From: Bedellia somnulentella
Lineage: Eukaryota; Arthropoda; Insecta; Lepidoptera; Bedelliidae
NCBI GenBank assembly: GCA_963576735.1
Contig: OY755174.1
Coordinates: 9,238,001 to 9,302,000 of the forward strand
Direction: 5' to 3'
Length of the DNA: 64,000 nucleotides
In this document: one piece after another, positions 20,839 to 30,800 of the stretch
Numbering within the stretch: the stretch's first letter is position 1
How the letters are laid out: each line of letters starts with the position of its first letter
Made by a program: the position numbers and the translations under genes
Notes under the pieces: model-generated
The model's input: the letters and a program-made list of their open reading frames with translations, nothing else
Databases searched by the model: none
What the model was told of the DNA's origin: nothing

Positions 20839-21385
20839 GTATGTGGATTCCTAAATGACATGTTTACACTCATCGTTATCATTATGGTCGTTATTAATGA
20901 GGTAAATTAGTAAATATGAGCGCTGCCTCATAGCACAAATCATAAACTGTCATTCTATTAACTAATGGTGCACAATTATAAACGTTCAGATTCTTATCGA
21001 TTTCTCTTAGAATTATTTGATGTATTTTGTAGCAAGTTTGAATAACCACCGACTAATTAGCTCAAAACATATTAATTTGAATAGCAGTGCGAGCAGTTAT
21101 TGCATGAATTAGTCAGCGGATGATATTACAACATTGCGATTATTATCTCACCTTGCTCGGTAGTATAATAGGTACTGCTACTGACAGCGAACATACGTAA
21201 ATTCACGCCTTTGTAAATATTGGGGTGGGCAGACAATCGGTATAATTTACGTGTCGGACGGCCTAGTGGAGAGGTAAATCACTTTTGGTGTGGAGTTTGC
21301 AGAGTCAAACAAAGAATGTTAGTGTGATAACTAATTTAGTTATCTGTGTGTTATTTGATAACATCTGCTATCACTATTATTGTCT
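20839..21385. other. No gene seen
   Basis: AT-rich, nothing supported. At about 21240-21290 the words GACGGCCTAGTGGAGAGG resemble a tRNA-like A box, but no B box follows at the right distance. Confidence 0.35.
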
Positions 21386-21545
21386 TGATTTTGGGCGATA
21401 CGGTTGGAGACCCCTCACCAATATCTTTATTTTACAATCTTTTCCCCCACACAACTTCTAAAAATGGCGGGAAAATTATTACTCCAAAGCTCTGGCAACC
21501 TCTTCTAGGGATTAATAGCTGTGATATATTGTGCGTATGTATCAA
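21386..21545 (+). mobile_element. SINE-B, 5'-truncated
   Basis: Begins at TTGGGCGATACGGTTGGAGA and continues to CTGGCAACCTCTTCTAGGGA, TAATAGCTGTGATATA and a GTATGTA end. Confidence 0.8.
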
Positions 21546-21956
21546 TATTATTGCATTATCCGTTCATGATGATTAATTTTAATAGTTTTTGTTCATCAGC
21601 TGCTTGTGACAACCGACACATTGCAAAGAACATGTTTCAAAAAAGCAGAAAGTGACATTGTAAGTCATCAATTATGACTAATTGTGGGGTAACGTATATG
21701 TTAGTCACCACTTTCGAAAGTAAAAAGTGAATGGACTTGGGTATCAAAAGAATTAACTATTAATAATTAATTAATAATTAGAGTTAATCCCGTCCTTGTT
21801 CTAAATCTCATCAGCTGGTTTGAACTGAGTTCTGAACCGAATTCTGGTGTAAAGAGGATTACTAAGTTTTTTTTTAAAATGAATCTATCGCATCGTACTG
21901 AAATAGTCAATTGGTATGCGTGGTAGTTATTAAATTAAACATTTTTTTGTACATTC

Positions 21957-22203
21957 TTATATACATTTCCTCACGGCTATAAATCACCAAAAGGGGTAGC
22001 CAGGGCTTTAGAATCAGAAAATTATTCAGGCACTTTTGAAGTTACGTGGGGAACACATTGTAAAATAAATATTTTTGGTGATAGGTCTTCAACTGCATCG
22101 CCCAAAAATCAATCAAAAAGCCCCGATACCCTGAGTCGCCTCTTACGGTCATCCATAAGAAGAAATGGGGAAATGGCTAATCTAAGCCGACACTACACAG
22201 CGA
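21957..22203 (-). mobile_element. SINE-B, full length, diverged
   Basis: Minus strand: CTCACGGCTATAAATCACC, AAGGGGTAGCCAGGGC, CAACTGCATCGCCCAAAAAT, CGCCTCTTACGGTCATCC and AAGCCGACACTACACAGC. Confidence 0.85.
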
Positions 22204-22284
22204 TATGTACATATATTTTTATAACAATGCCTGTAGTTTAAAGTGGCAACTGTAAAATCTTTTCAGCCATCCAGGTTTTTTTGT

Positions 22285-22405
22285 CGGGCATGTATGAAAT
22301 ATTGATGAATGGAAATGAAACTGAGAGGAACGTCCTGGAAGATCGTTGAAAGTGCCGAGTGATAGTTTTTGTCACCCTAATGGAAATTAATGGAGTTAGT
22401 ATATA
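22285..22405 (+). mobile_element. LINE-T 3' end, degenerate
   Basis: GGGCATGTATGAAATATTGA, GAAACTGAGAGGAACGTCC, GAGTGATAGTTTTTGTCACC, CTAATGGAAATTAATGGAG and TAGTATATAAG follow LINE-T 3' order with many substitutions. Confidence 0.55.
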
Positions 22406-22704
22406 AGTGTTTGAAGTGTGTTCTTAAATAGAACTATAATCTCTCAAGCAATCTGATTACTATAGAATTGTCCATCGTAGGAAAGCATCCACAGATGATC
22501 CTCATTTCTTGTACTTTATTGTTTATACATTGTTCTTGTAAAAATCATATAATACATAAAGAACAAGTGACAAAGCTTTACACGTTGCAACATCCATCTG
22601 TTTAAGATAAATCGCGTAGAACGAAACAAAAGCATCGATTAAAAAATCCAAAACACAGCATTACTTTAGACAGATCCGAATACCTCGGCAGAAATAACAA
22701 TGCC

Positions 22705-23057
22705 GTGATAGTCCAATGGGTAGAACGACCGCCCGCCAATACAGGCAGGCGTGAGTTCAAATCCCGGGTTGGGTCTACACCAATTTGTCTTTTCTAAAGA
22801 CATATGTGTGGATAATTTATCATAGTTGTTAACGGTGAGGGAAAATATCGTGAGGAAACCCACATAGCTTAGTTTAACTTAGTCATGTGACAGTGTATTC
22901 GTACAAACTGCGATAGGCCGGCCCCCTATCACGTGAGTACACTGTCCAAGCAATACGTGGGTACTCTGAACACCAGGTGACAATGCCACGTGATGTTCAG
23001 AAGTGTTAGTACCTCTTCCAACCCTTTCGTGGATATAAAGCGTGATCCCTTGAGCTT
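22705..23057 (+). mobile_element. SINE-A, full length with target duplication
   Basis: GTGATAGTCCAATGGGTAG head with an unusual anticodon-arm region (GCCCGCCAATACAGGCAGGC), B-box-like GAGTTCAAATCCC, the full body and a short 3' end. Flanked by 14-bp direct repeats GAAATAACAATGCC (22691-22704 and 23058-23071). One of the two TCACGTGA octamers has mutated to CCACGTGA. Confidence 0.88.
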
Positions 23058-23376
23058 GAAATAACAATGCCAAAATATCTCATGACAATTTATCACTTGA
23101 AGTTCAATTTATATTCCTTTACAAGTTCCGAGAAATCAATGTAAGCATCAAACAGAGCTTTAGTTATGATGTAATGCAATTAGATGTTAAATTGGACAGG
23201 AAGTGTGGGCAAGTGCAATTTGTACGTACTCTCTATTAGATTACTTGCTACATTTAAGCATTGCATAAAGCCATTTTAATGTCAGGCTTCAAAATTTTAC
23301 TGTGATGTAAATTTGAAGAAGGTCATTTGGCATGTTTACTTCCGCATCTTCCGTTATAAAGGTAAATTTTCAACTT

Positions 23377-23587
23377 ATATACATATACTCACGGCCATAA
23401 ATCCAAATAGGGGTAGCCAGAAAAACTAGTAGAAACTCCTCAGCTACATTTGAAAGTTGATAGGGATCAAGATCTCCAGCCGCATTGCCCAAAAAACGCT
23501 TTCACAAGCACCATACCCTTAGTCGCCTTTTACGACACCTGAGGGTAGAAAGGGGTAGTGACATTCAAAGCCGGCACTACACAGCAT
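23377..23587 (-). mobile_element. SINE-B, nearly full length
   Basis: Minus strand: CTCACGGCCATAAATCCAAA, TAGGGGTAGCCAG, GATCTCCAGCCGCATTGCCC, AGTCGCCTTTTACGACACC and AAGCCGGCACTACACAGC. A short deletion falls in the middle. Confidence 0.85.
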
Positions 23588-24084
23588 GTTCAACTTACTC
23601 CATATTGGTTTATCCTCATATTGAAATGTTGAATGTGCTGTTGTGTTATTTAGTTAGTTTTGCGTTAAAATCGCAAGGCTGGTCATCATACATTAGATAT
23701 GGTATTAAAATAAACTTGATTGTTGGCAAATTGCAGTCTACCCAACTTTTTTAAGCATGTACTACTTACTTGTAAAAGCACTGGTAATTCTGCCTTACAA
23801 GAGCGCTAAAAATGAATTATTACAGGTACATATTTTTGTTAAAGGTTGATTATAAAAAAATATTATACATATATCCATTAAAACATAAACAAAAACATAA
23901 GCTTTTGGAATTTAATTCTAGGAAGAGATCAAGAGCGTATGATTGAAATGGTAACTCGTACACTTTTTTGTTACTAACTCGCAATTAATTCGTTGAAATA
24001 ATTCTAATTTAGACCACAGATACCATAACACTATGTTAGATACAACACATCCTTAACAAATCACAGGCGACTAAAACTTTAAAA
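23588..24084. other. No gene seen
   Basis: AT-rich, nothing supported. Confidence 0.4.
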
Positions 24085-24270
24085 GAGGTAGCCAGCCACT
24101 TTGGTATTTGGGAGGCTAAATTGGGCGTTGGATCAAATGAAAACGAACGTTGGAGGTTAATTTTAATTCGAACAATTATTTGGAGACGCCCGTTCTCCTA
24201 GCTGCTTCGTAAAACAACCAAATAAAGATTGGGTATAGTGATATCCAAAGCCAACAATATACGACAAAGT
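24085..24270 (-). mobile_element. SINE-B, highly degenerate
   Basis: Weak minus-strand resemblance: GGTAGCCAGCCACTTTGG, GTTGGAGGTT, GCTGCTTCGTAAAACAACC and CAAAGCCAACAATATACGAC in SINE-B order. Confidence 0.4.
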
Positions 24271-24627
24271 TCATAAAAGTTTTATAAAGTAGCATAAAAG
24301 TCGCAAGATCTAGCACCTTAAACGCCAAGATTGTCGACAGATATAAAAATGGATGTCTTTATTATTGTAATCATTAAGCCTATGTTCACGGTTTGGATTA
24401 TCTCCGCGAGACAGACAGTGGCTAGCAACACATCATATCATACAATAACAAGATCTTAGGTAGAAAAGAGATAGGCTGTCTCTCGCACTGTGTTGCTCCT
24501 ACAATACTGTAGTGGCTAATAATTATTGTAGGGTGCTTGCTTGGTTGCTGCAAAAACTGTTTGAGTAATACTAAGCTGTAAGTAATACAAGCGGCCTAAA
24601 TCCGTAAAGTAGTTATATATGTTAATG

Positions 24628-24775
24628 CTATATAGTGTCAGATTAGTGTAGCAATGACCCATTTTGACGATTTAGGGTAATGGGGCTTTTAAAGTGATAT
24701 TTGGGCGATTTGGGTGAAGACCTTTCGCCAACAACCTTTATTACACAATCATTTCCCCAATCAATTTCCACCTTT
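24628..24775 (+). mobile_element. SINE-B, degenerate 5' and middle part
   Basis: GCTATATAGTGTCAGATTAG, ATGGGGCTTTTAAAGTG, TTTGGGCGATTTGGGTGAAG and CAACAACCTTTATTACACAA, stopping before the 3' hairpins. Confidence 0.65.
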
Positions 24776-25215
24776 TTTAAGATTTGTTAACATAGCAATA
24801 AGTAAATAAATGCTGTAAGTTGTTTTACGTTAAAGAATAGGTATAAACACTTAAAGTATCGAATGAACCTGTAATTACATACTGTAAATTTCTAAGATAA
24901 AAAACGTATTTTATTAAAATTATGTACCACGGGAATAAGTGTACATTGCAGCTAAAATTCATATAGCTCTTTCTTTCCTTTCTAGCAATTTATTTAGTAC
25001 TTAGGTACTTCTACCATATTTTACCACATTTTTTACCGAATGGTATCCACATCCTAAATGAGATGAGATTTGAAGTAATAATCTTTATAAGGTACATCGC
25101 ATGTATAATATTAACTACCTTTTAAATCAAATCAAATGATTGAATATGATAACGATGGATTTAATGAATCACAAAAATGTGATTTAATGTTGGAAATCTC
25201 TATATATATTTTTGC
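24776..25215. other. No gene seen
   Basis: AT-rich, nothing supported. Confidence 0.4.
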
Positions 25216-25457
25216 GCCGTGAAGTGCCGGCTTAGAATGTCACTACCCCTTTCTACCTACGGGTGCTATAAGAGGCGACTAACGGTATTGGGCTTTTTAA
25301 GTGGATTTTGGGCGATGCGGTTTGAGGCCCATCACCAACGATAGTTTATTTCTATTATCTTGTCCCCTATCAGCTTCCAAATGAGGCTGAGGAGTGTTTT
25401 AGCTCTGAAGCTCTGGCTACCCCTTTTTGGGATCTATGGCCGTGACTATATGAATGT
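25216..25457 (+). mobile_element. SINE-B, full length
   Basis: GCCGTGAAGTGCCGGCTTAG head, GTGCTATAAGAGGCGACTAA, GGGCGATGCGGTTTGAGGCC, GAGGCTGAGGAGTGTTTTAG, GGCTACCCCTTTTTGGGATC and GGCCGTGACTATATGAATG. Confidence 0.88.
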
Positions 25458-25716
25458 ACTATATGTAGTTATGATTTTCTCATACTGTGTCACCTCTTAC
25501 TCCAATCGTGGGAAGAATTGAAGCAGTGGTTAATCAGACACTACAGGGCACGTTATTGAAAAGTAACAATATTGAAAATGAACGGATTACTTCCCACAAG
25601 GCATGGTTGATCTTTTACAATCGTATGATGGAGTCAAGCAAGTTGATGTATGAGTCACGGCCTCACGCGACGCTGATTGGTGCATCCGCCGCTGTCTGTC
25701 TGTGTACGGAGCGTAC

Positions 25717-25985
25717 TGTTATATCCACCCTATGTACCCTGTATTGCTGACCTATACTCCTTTCATTCCTTAACAGCAATAACCAACTGAACTCAACATA
25801 ATACTGACTCAGCTCCTTTTCCCTTACCGATTCCTATCCGCTCCGTTCAGTCCCGATCCAATCATCCTACGGTCAACATCAAATTCTAACGATATTCAAA
25901 GTCCAGTGTGTTCATGTACCTAGTTATTTAAAAATTCAATATAAGTTTTCTTTTTAAAAAGGGTCTCATTTTTTCATTTCTAACA
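25717..25985 (+). repeat. 5' LTR, 269 bp
   Basis: Begins TGTTATATCCACCC and ends TTTCATTTCTAACA. Same length and, by eye, same sequence as 33892-34160. A TATA-like AATATAAG lies near its 3' end; I did not assign U3/R/U5 borders. Confidence 0.97.
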
Positions 25986-25986
25986 T

Positions 25987-26004
25987 TGGTGGCAGCGGTG
26001 GGAT
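25987..26004 (+). other. Primer-binding site, tRNA-Leu type
   Basis: TGGTGGCAGCGGTGGGAT lies one base after the 5' LTR. It is complementary to a tRNA 3' end reading ATCCCACCGCTGCCACCA, which matches the acceptor and T-arm of animal tRNA-Leu (AAG type) as I know it, including the CCA. Confidence 0.8.
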
Positions 26005-26243
26005 CCGGCAAAATTACGGGTCCCTATTTTAATTGAATAAAACTCAAAAGTGTATCAAGTGCCTCAAATCAGTTGCAAATTTATAAAGAATAGTGTTCCT
26101 AATATTCAAGAAATTAATTCAAAGTTTTCGTGCTATATTCAATACCTTTTTCAATTTACAAAATAAGTGCAAAGTGGAGTGTAACAGTGAAATAATCCAA
26201 GTGCTCCGTTCTGGTTTCTACTCAATAAACCAGGGAATCATTT

Positions 26244-26284
26244 ATGCATCCAAGCAACGCCATGCTCTTAATCATCATCATCCT
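26244..26284 (+). CDS. Leader mini-ORF, likely first coding exon of spliced env
   Basis: The ATG at 26244 is the first after the primer-binding site. In unspliced RNA it opens a 14-codon ORF ending at TAA 26286-26288. That stop is inside a perfect splice donor GTAAGT (26285-26290). If the donor is joined to the acceptor at 31950, the 13 codons plus two bases here continue in frame into env. The leader codons are mostly Leu and Ile after a short polar start, so the fused product gains a typical hydrophobic signal-peptide core that the env ORF lacks on its own. No other ATG lies between this ORF and the gag ATG at 26640. Confidence 0.75.
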
Positions 26285-26639
26285 GTAAGTTTTTTCCAAA
26301 CTTTATCACTTTGTTCCTGCCTCTCTCAATACTACTTCGATTATCAGCGAGCTCAACGGATACGCCACGCATTCCACAGCGTCTAGGCGACAGTTCTACG
26401 AATTACACAGCGCCTTATCAGTGTACTCGTAGCTAGACGGTCAAGTACGAAAGTTTTTAAGTGTTAATTGGAATATTCATTGACTTTATTTTGTTCGTTT
26501 GTTTTTATTCTCGATTCTACAATACTATATTATTATTAATTTTTTTTATTGTTTTTCATAATATTCTGGTTTATTTCGTATCTGATATTTGATTTTTGAA
26601 TTATTTTAACTATTATTATTTAAAACAAAAAGCATAATT

Positions 26640-27674
26640 ATGATGGAAACCGATAAAAAAATGTCATCTTTAAGCCTAACTGATTTAGCTTCGACCATTG
26701 ATCCTCCACCAACCCCTAGTAAGGGTAAAACATCTGCATCATCAAAACCTATACCAACACTTGATATTGAGTTGAGCGTTTTACTCAAATTTATTAAACC
26801 TTTTGATGGGTCTCGTGAAACCCTAAATGCTTTTATAAATAATTGTAATAATGCTTATGAATTAGCATCAAACAGCCAGAAAATTATTATATTTAAATAT
26901 ATTTTAAGCCAACTGCAAGGTAAGGCCGAAGTAGCATGCTCCATTAAGGAATTCATTAATTGGGAACAATTAAAACAGTTTTTAGTGAATCAGTTTGCTG
27001 AGAAAAAGCACTATACACATTTGTTAACAGAACTCCAAGAAACGATTCAAGAAAATGGTGAAAGCGTTACTCAATTTTCCTTAAAAATAGAAACCTGTCT
27101 ATCCCAACTTTTAACCGAAGTTGTCCTTTCTTCATCAAGAAAGGGCGATATACCCGGTAAAACCACAGCAATGGAAGAGTTAGCCCTCCATCATTTCCTG
27201 ATGGGTTTATACCCCCACCTTTCTAATATAGTTCGAGCGCGATCTCCCAAAACTTTAAATGAGGCTATAAATATTGCAATATCGGAAGAGAAAATATTAC
27301 AATCTATTAAGAATAAGCGACCATCTCCTACCCCCCGAACCCGAACAAACAATACATTTTCTAATATAAGATCATCTAATAACTTCAATAATCATCGTCC
27401 TTTTGTCTCTAACCCTTCTCGCTCAAATAATTATTACAATGGAGGCAATCAAAATAACCCGGGACCGAGTAGCCAAATGACATGTAGATATTGCAAAGCA
27501 ATTGGTCATTCTATCGAAAACTGTCGCAAACGACAGTACAACAATTCTCGATTTCAAACAAGTGGGTTCCAAAATCGTCCAGGTCAAAGCCCTCCTCGCA
27601 GAACATATACAATTAATCAATGCGAGAATAACGACACTGAGGAAAGTCAAACGGACAGTAATTTAAACGAATAA
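26640..27674 (+). CDS. gag: Gag (capsid/nucleocapsid)
   Basis: 344 residues. The N-terminus is Pro/Ser/Thr-rich (to about 40). The helical capsid-like part, about 45-225, shows the retrotransposon-Gag pattern (LLKFIKPFDGSRETLNAFI, FLMGLYPHLSNIVRAR). An Asn/Arg/Ser/Pro-rich basic linker (226-280) leads to one perfect zinc knuckle CRYCKAIGHSIENC (C282, C285, H290, C295). It should assemble particles and bind genomic RNA. The first 10 codons contain two further ATGs; the 5'-most is used. The last codons carry the T TTA AAC shift site, and pol continues in the -1 frame. The gag ATG follows a leader mini-ORF, so its translation probably relies on reinitiation or ribosome bypass. Confidence 0.95.
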   Translation: MMETDKKMSSLSLTDLASTIDPPPTPSKGKTSASSKPIPTLDIELSVLLKFIKPFDGSRETLNAFINNCNNAYELASNSQKIIIFKYILSQLQGKAEVACSIKEFINWEQLKQFLVNQFAEKKHYTHLLTELQETIQENGESVTQFSLKIETCLSQLLTEVVLSSSRKGDIPGKTTAMEELALHHFLMGLYPHLSNIVRARSPKTLNEAINIAISEEKILQSIKNKRPSPTPRTRTNNTFSNIRSSNNFNNHRPFVSNPSRSNNYYNGGNQNNPGPSSQMTCRYCKAIGHSIENCRKRQYNNSRFQTSGFQNRPGQSPPRRTYTINQCENNDTEESQTDSNLNE

Positions 27675-27702
27675 GTTTTCCCGAGAAGTACCGCCCGGGA
27701 AA
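27662..27702 (+). other. -1 ribosomal frameshift signal between gag and pol
   Basis: The gag codons AAT TTA AAC GAA TAA contain the heptamer T TTA AAC (27662-27668) in the exact X XXY YYZ register for -1 slippage. The pol frame is closed by stops up to 27659-27661 and opens at 27662, overlapping gag by 13 nt. Eight bases after the heptamer, TTTCCCG (27677-27683) can pair with CGGGAAA (27696-27702) across a 12-nt loop. Heptamer, spacer and stem all fit the known -1 frameshift design. The loop could also form a pseudoknot, which I did not test. Confidence 0.88.
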
Positions 27703-27811
27703 CAAAATCCACATTGTTAAAAATGGTACCTCAAGTATAACAAAGTCCTTTAGTACATTTAATAATCCATCACTGAATCCGCTGAATCATAGTCCTCCCA
27801 AATTCGATAAA

Positions 27812-30800
27812 ATGATTGATACTAAAGGACTCATTCCCTCTGCATCTAACGATCTTATTTTACCTACTCCAACGTCAAAAAAAGACTCATCACTGAATCC
27901 ACTGAATCCTCTGAATCCACTGAATCCTCTGAATCCACTGAACCCTCTGAATCCTCAAATGCTTGATCTCTGCTCTTCTGAAAAAACTTGTGAATTCCCT
28001 TTGTCTCCATCAAAAGATGCCCTCTCACTAGAAAAACCTAGTAGGATATTCGAAATTTTAAAAAACTCTGATAAGAGGTACTTACCCCACATTATCATAC
28101 AAACTGTTGTATCAGATAGACCCCTTTCATTCCTTATAGACACTGGCTCATGTGTAAGCCTCATAAAACTCAATTCGATATCTAAACCACCCAAGCTGAA
28201 TAAAAATATAATTACTTTAAAAGGTATTGACTCCGGAGATAATGTTACTTCTACACTTGGAAATTTTAAAATGCCCATTTTTCCCAATTCCTCTGATACA
28301 CACGAGTTTCACGTTGTGGGAGATATAAGTTTATCACATGATGGCATAGTTGGTAATGATCTTCTAGATAGTTTTGAGTGTCAAATAGATTATGGTAAAA
28401 AGGTCCTAAAAATTGGAAACAATTTAATAAATTTAAATTTCTCAGAACCTCTTTATACTATACCCCCTCGATCTGAGTTTGTTATAGAATGTTCTGTTTC
28501 TAACCCTGAATTAAAGGAAGGGATTGTCTTCGATCAACACATTTCAGATCAAATCTTTGTATCGAATTCCATAGTTAAAGTTAAACCAAATAATAGAGTT
28601 AATATTACGATTGCTAATACTACAAATGAAACAATATCCATAAATTCCGATTTGAAACTTCATCTTGAACCTATTGATTATTCAGTTCTTACTAATTCCT
28701 ATGCTTTACCCACAAATGGTATTTCCAAAAGAACTAATGATGTAATTAACCTTCTAAGATTAAATCATCTTAATAATGAAGAAAGGGAATCCCTCATTGA
28801 CTTATGTTCGACTTATTCAGATATTTTCCATTTACCAAATGACAAACTCACACACACAACAGCTCTCACTCATAAAATTAGGACTACCACCGAAGTACCA
28901 ATTCATACCAAAACTTATCGATTTCCAGAGGTCCATAAAAGGGAAGTTGAGAAACAAATAAATAAAATGTTAGATGACGAAATAATAGCACCTTCCAAAT
29001 CACCTTGGTCATCACCCATATGGGTTGTACCCAAGAAATTAGATGCCTCAGGAGAAAAGAAATGGCGTGTAGTTATAGATTACAGAAAACTTAACGATAT
29101 AACTATAGGTGAAGTTTATCCAATTCCTCAGATAACTGAAATATTAGATCAACTCGGACATAGCAAATACTTCTCTACATTAGATTTAGCCTCTGGTTTT
29201 CACCAAATCCCTGTAGAAGATCCTGAAAAAACTGCTTTTTCCGTACCTCAGGGTCATTTTCAATTCAACAGAATGCCTTTTGGGCTCAAAAATGCTCCAG
29301 CCACTTTTCAACGCCTCATGAATTCTTGTCTCGCCGGTCTCCAAGGCTCTCGTTGCTTCGTATATTTGGACGATATCGTGATATATAGCCATGACTTAAC
29401 ATCCCATATAAACAATCTTTCACTTATTTTTGCTAGACTCAGAGAATTTAACCTTAAACTGCAACCGGACAAATGTGAATTTTTACATAAAGAAGTCGCA
29501 TACCTTGGTCACGTAATAAATGAAAATGGCGTCAAACCAAACCCAGAAAAAATTAAAGCAGTGGTAGAATATCCCATTCCAAAAACTCAAACAGATATAA
29601 AATCTTTCTTAGGTTTAATGTCCTATTATAGAAGATTCATCCCTGAATTTGCGAAATTTTCTAAACCACTTACTAACCTCTGCAAGAAAGGAGTCGCCTT
29701 TGAATGGAAAAATGAACAGCAGCTTAATTTTGAAAAACTTAAAGAAAAACTTGTTTCTGCTCCAGTCCTTATTTATCCCGACTTTACTAAACCTTTTCTT
29801 CTCACATGTGATGCTTCTCAGTTTGCTATTTCTGCTATATTATCCCAAGGTCCTATCGGTCAAGATCGACCTATAGCATTCGCATCTCGCACTTTAAATA
29901 AAGCAGAAATCAATTATTCAACAACGGAAAAAGAATGCTTGGCCATTATCTTTGGCACTCAACAATTCAGACCTTACCTTTTCGGTCATCGTTTTACTAT
30001 AATAACTGACCACAAGCCACTTAAATGGCTTTTCAACTGTTCAAAACCAGGCTCTCGTTTAGTTAGATGGCGCTTACAATTGGAAGAGTTTGACTATGAC
30101 ATTGAATATAAAAAAGGAAAAATTAATTGCAATGCTGATGCTCTATCGAGACACCCTGTTAATCCCATCTTAGTCGATGATCAATTAAATCTCAATCTTT
30201 CTAGTCCAAATCCCTCTAATGAAAGTTTACCTGCAACAAACAATGAATTTGTTAGCGTAAATGACTTACCGACACCAATTCCATTCACTGACTCTAGCGC
30301 TGAAAGTACAAATACCCAAACAGCAATTGATCCTCTTGTAGATATAGATTTTACTGACGACTCTTATTCTGATTTTCTCAAAAACACTAATGGCAAAAAC
30401 TTTGAAACTGATGTGACCATTATTGAACACAACAAGAGTATATTGGAAAGTGATTGTAAAAATTTAGTTATTCCCGTTTCAATTGACCTTGATGAAGCTA
30501 ATCCTTATATCGAACAAATTTTGGGAAATATCGAAAATACAGATGAAATCATAAACTGCGAAAGAACGCTATATTCATCTCTTAAAATTAAGTATCAAAA
30601 TAAAAATGTTTACCTTATATTTATTAAAGTACATCACTTTGATCAAGGCTCTTATGATGATATATATAAATCACTGAAAAACCTAAGGAATGAACTTATT
30701 CTACAACTCGAACTTTCTGACTTACGAATTGCTATCACTGACTTTAAAAATCCTTTTGACAAATATTTACCTTTGAAATTATATAACATGCTTTTATATG

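Noticed and set aside
21752..21790. Apparent palindrome of TTAATAATTAA words
   Set aside because: On checking, the words are mostly direct repeats and do not form an inverted repeat longer than expected in AT-rich DNA.
26093..26386. 97-codon ORF in the retrovirus leader
   Set aside because: It begins at GTG, overlaps the leader mini-ORF and splice donor in another frame, and has no domain; likely a chance opening.
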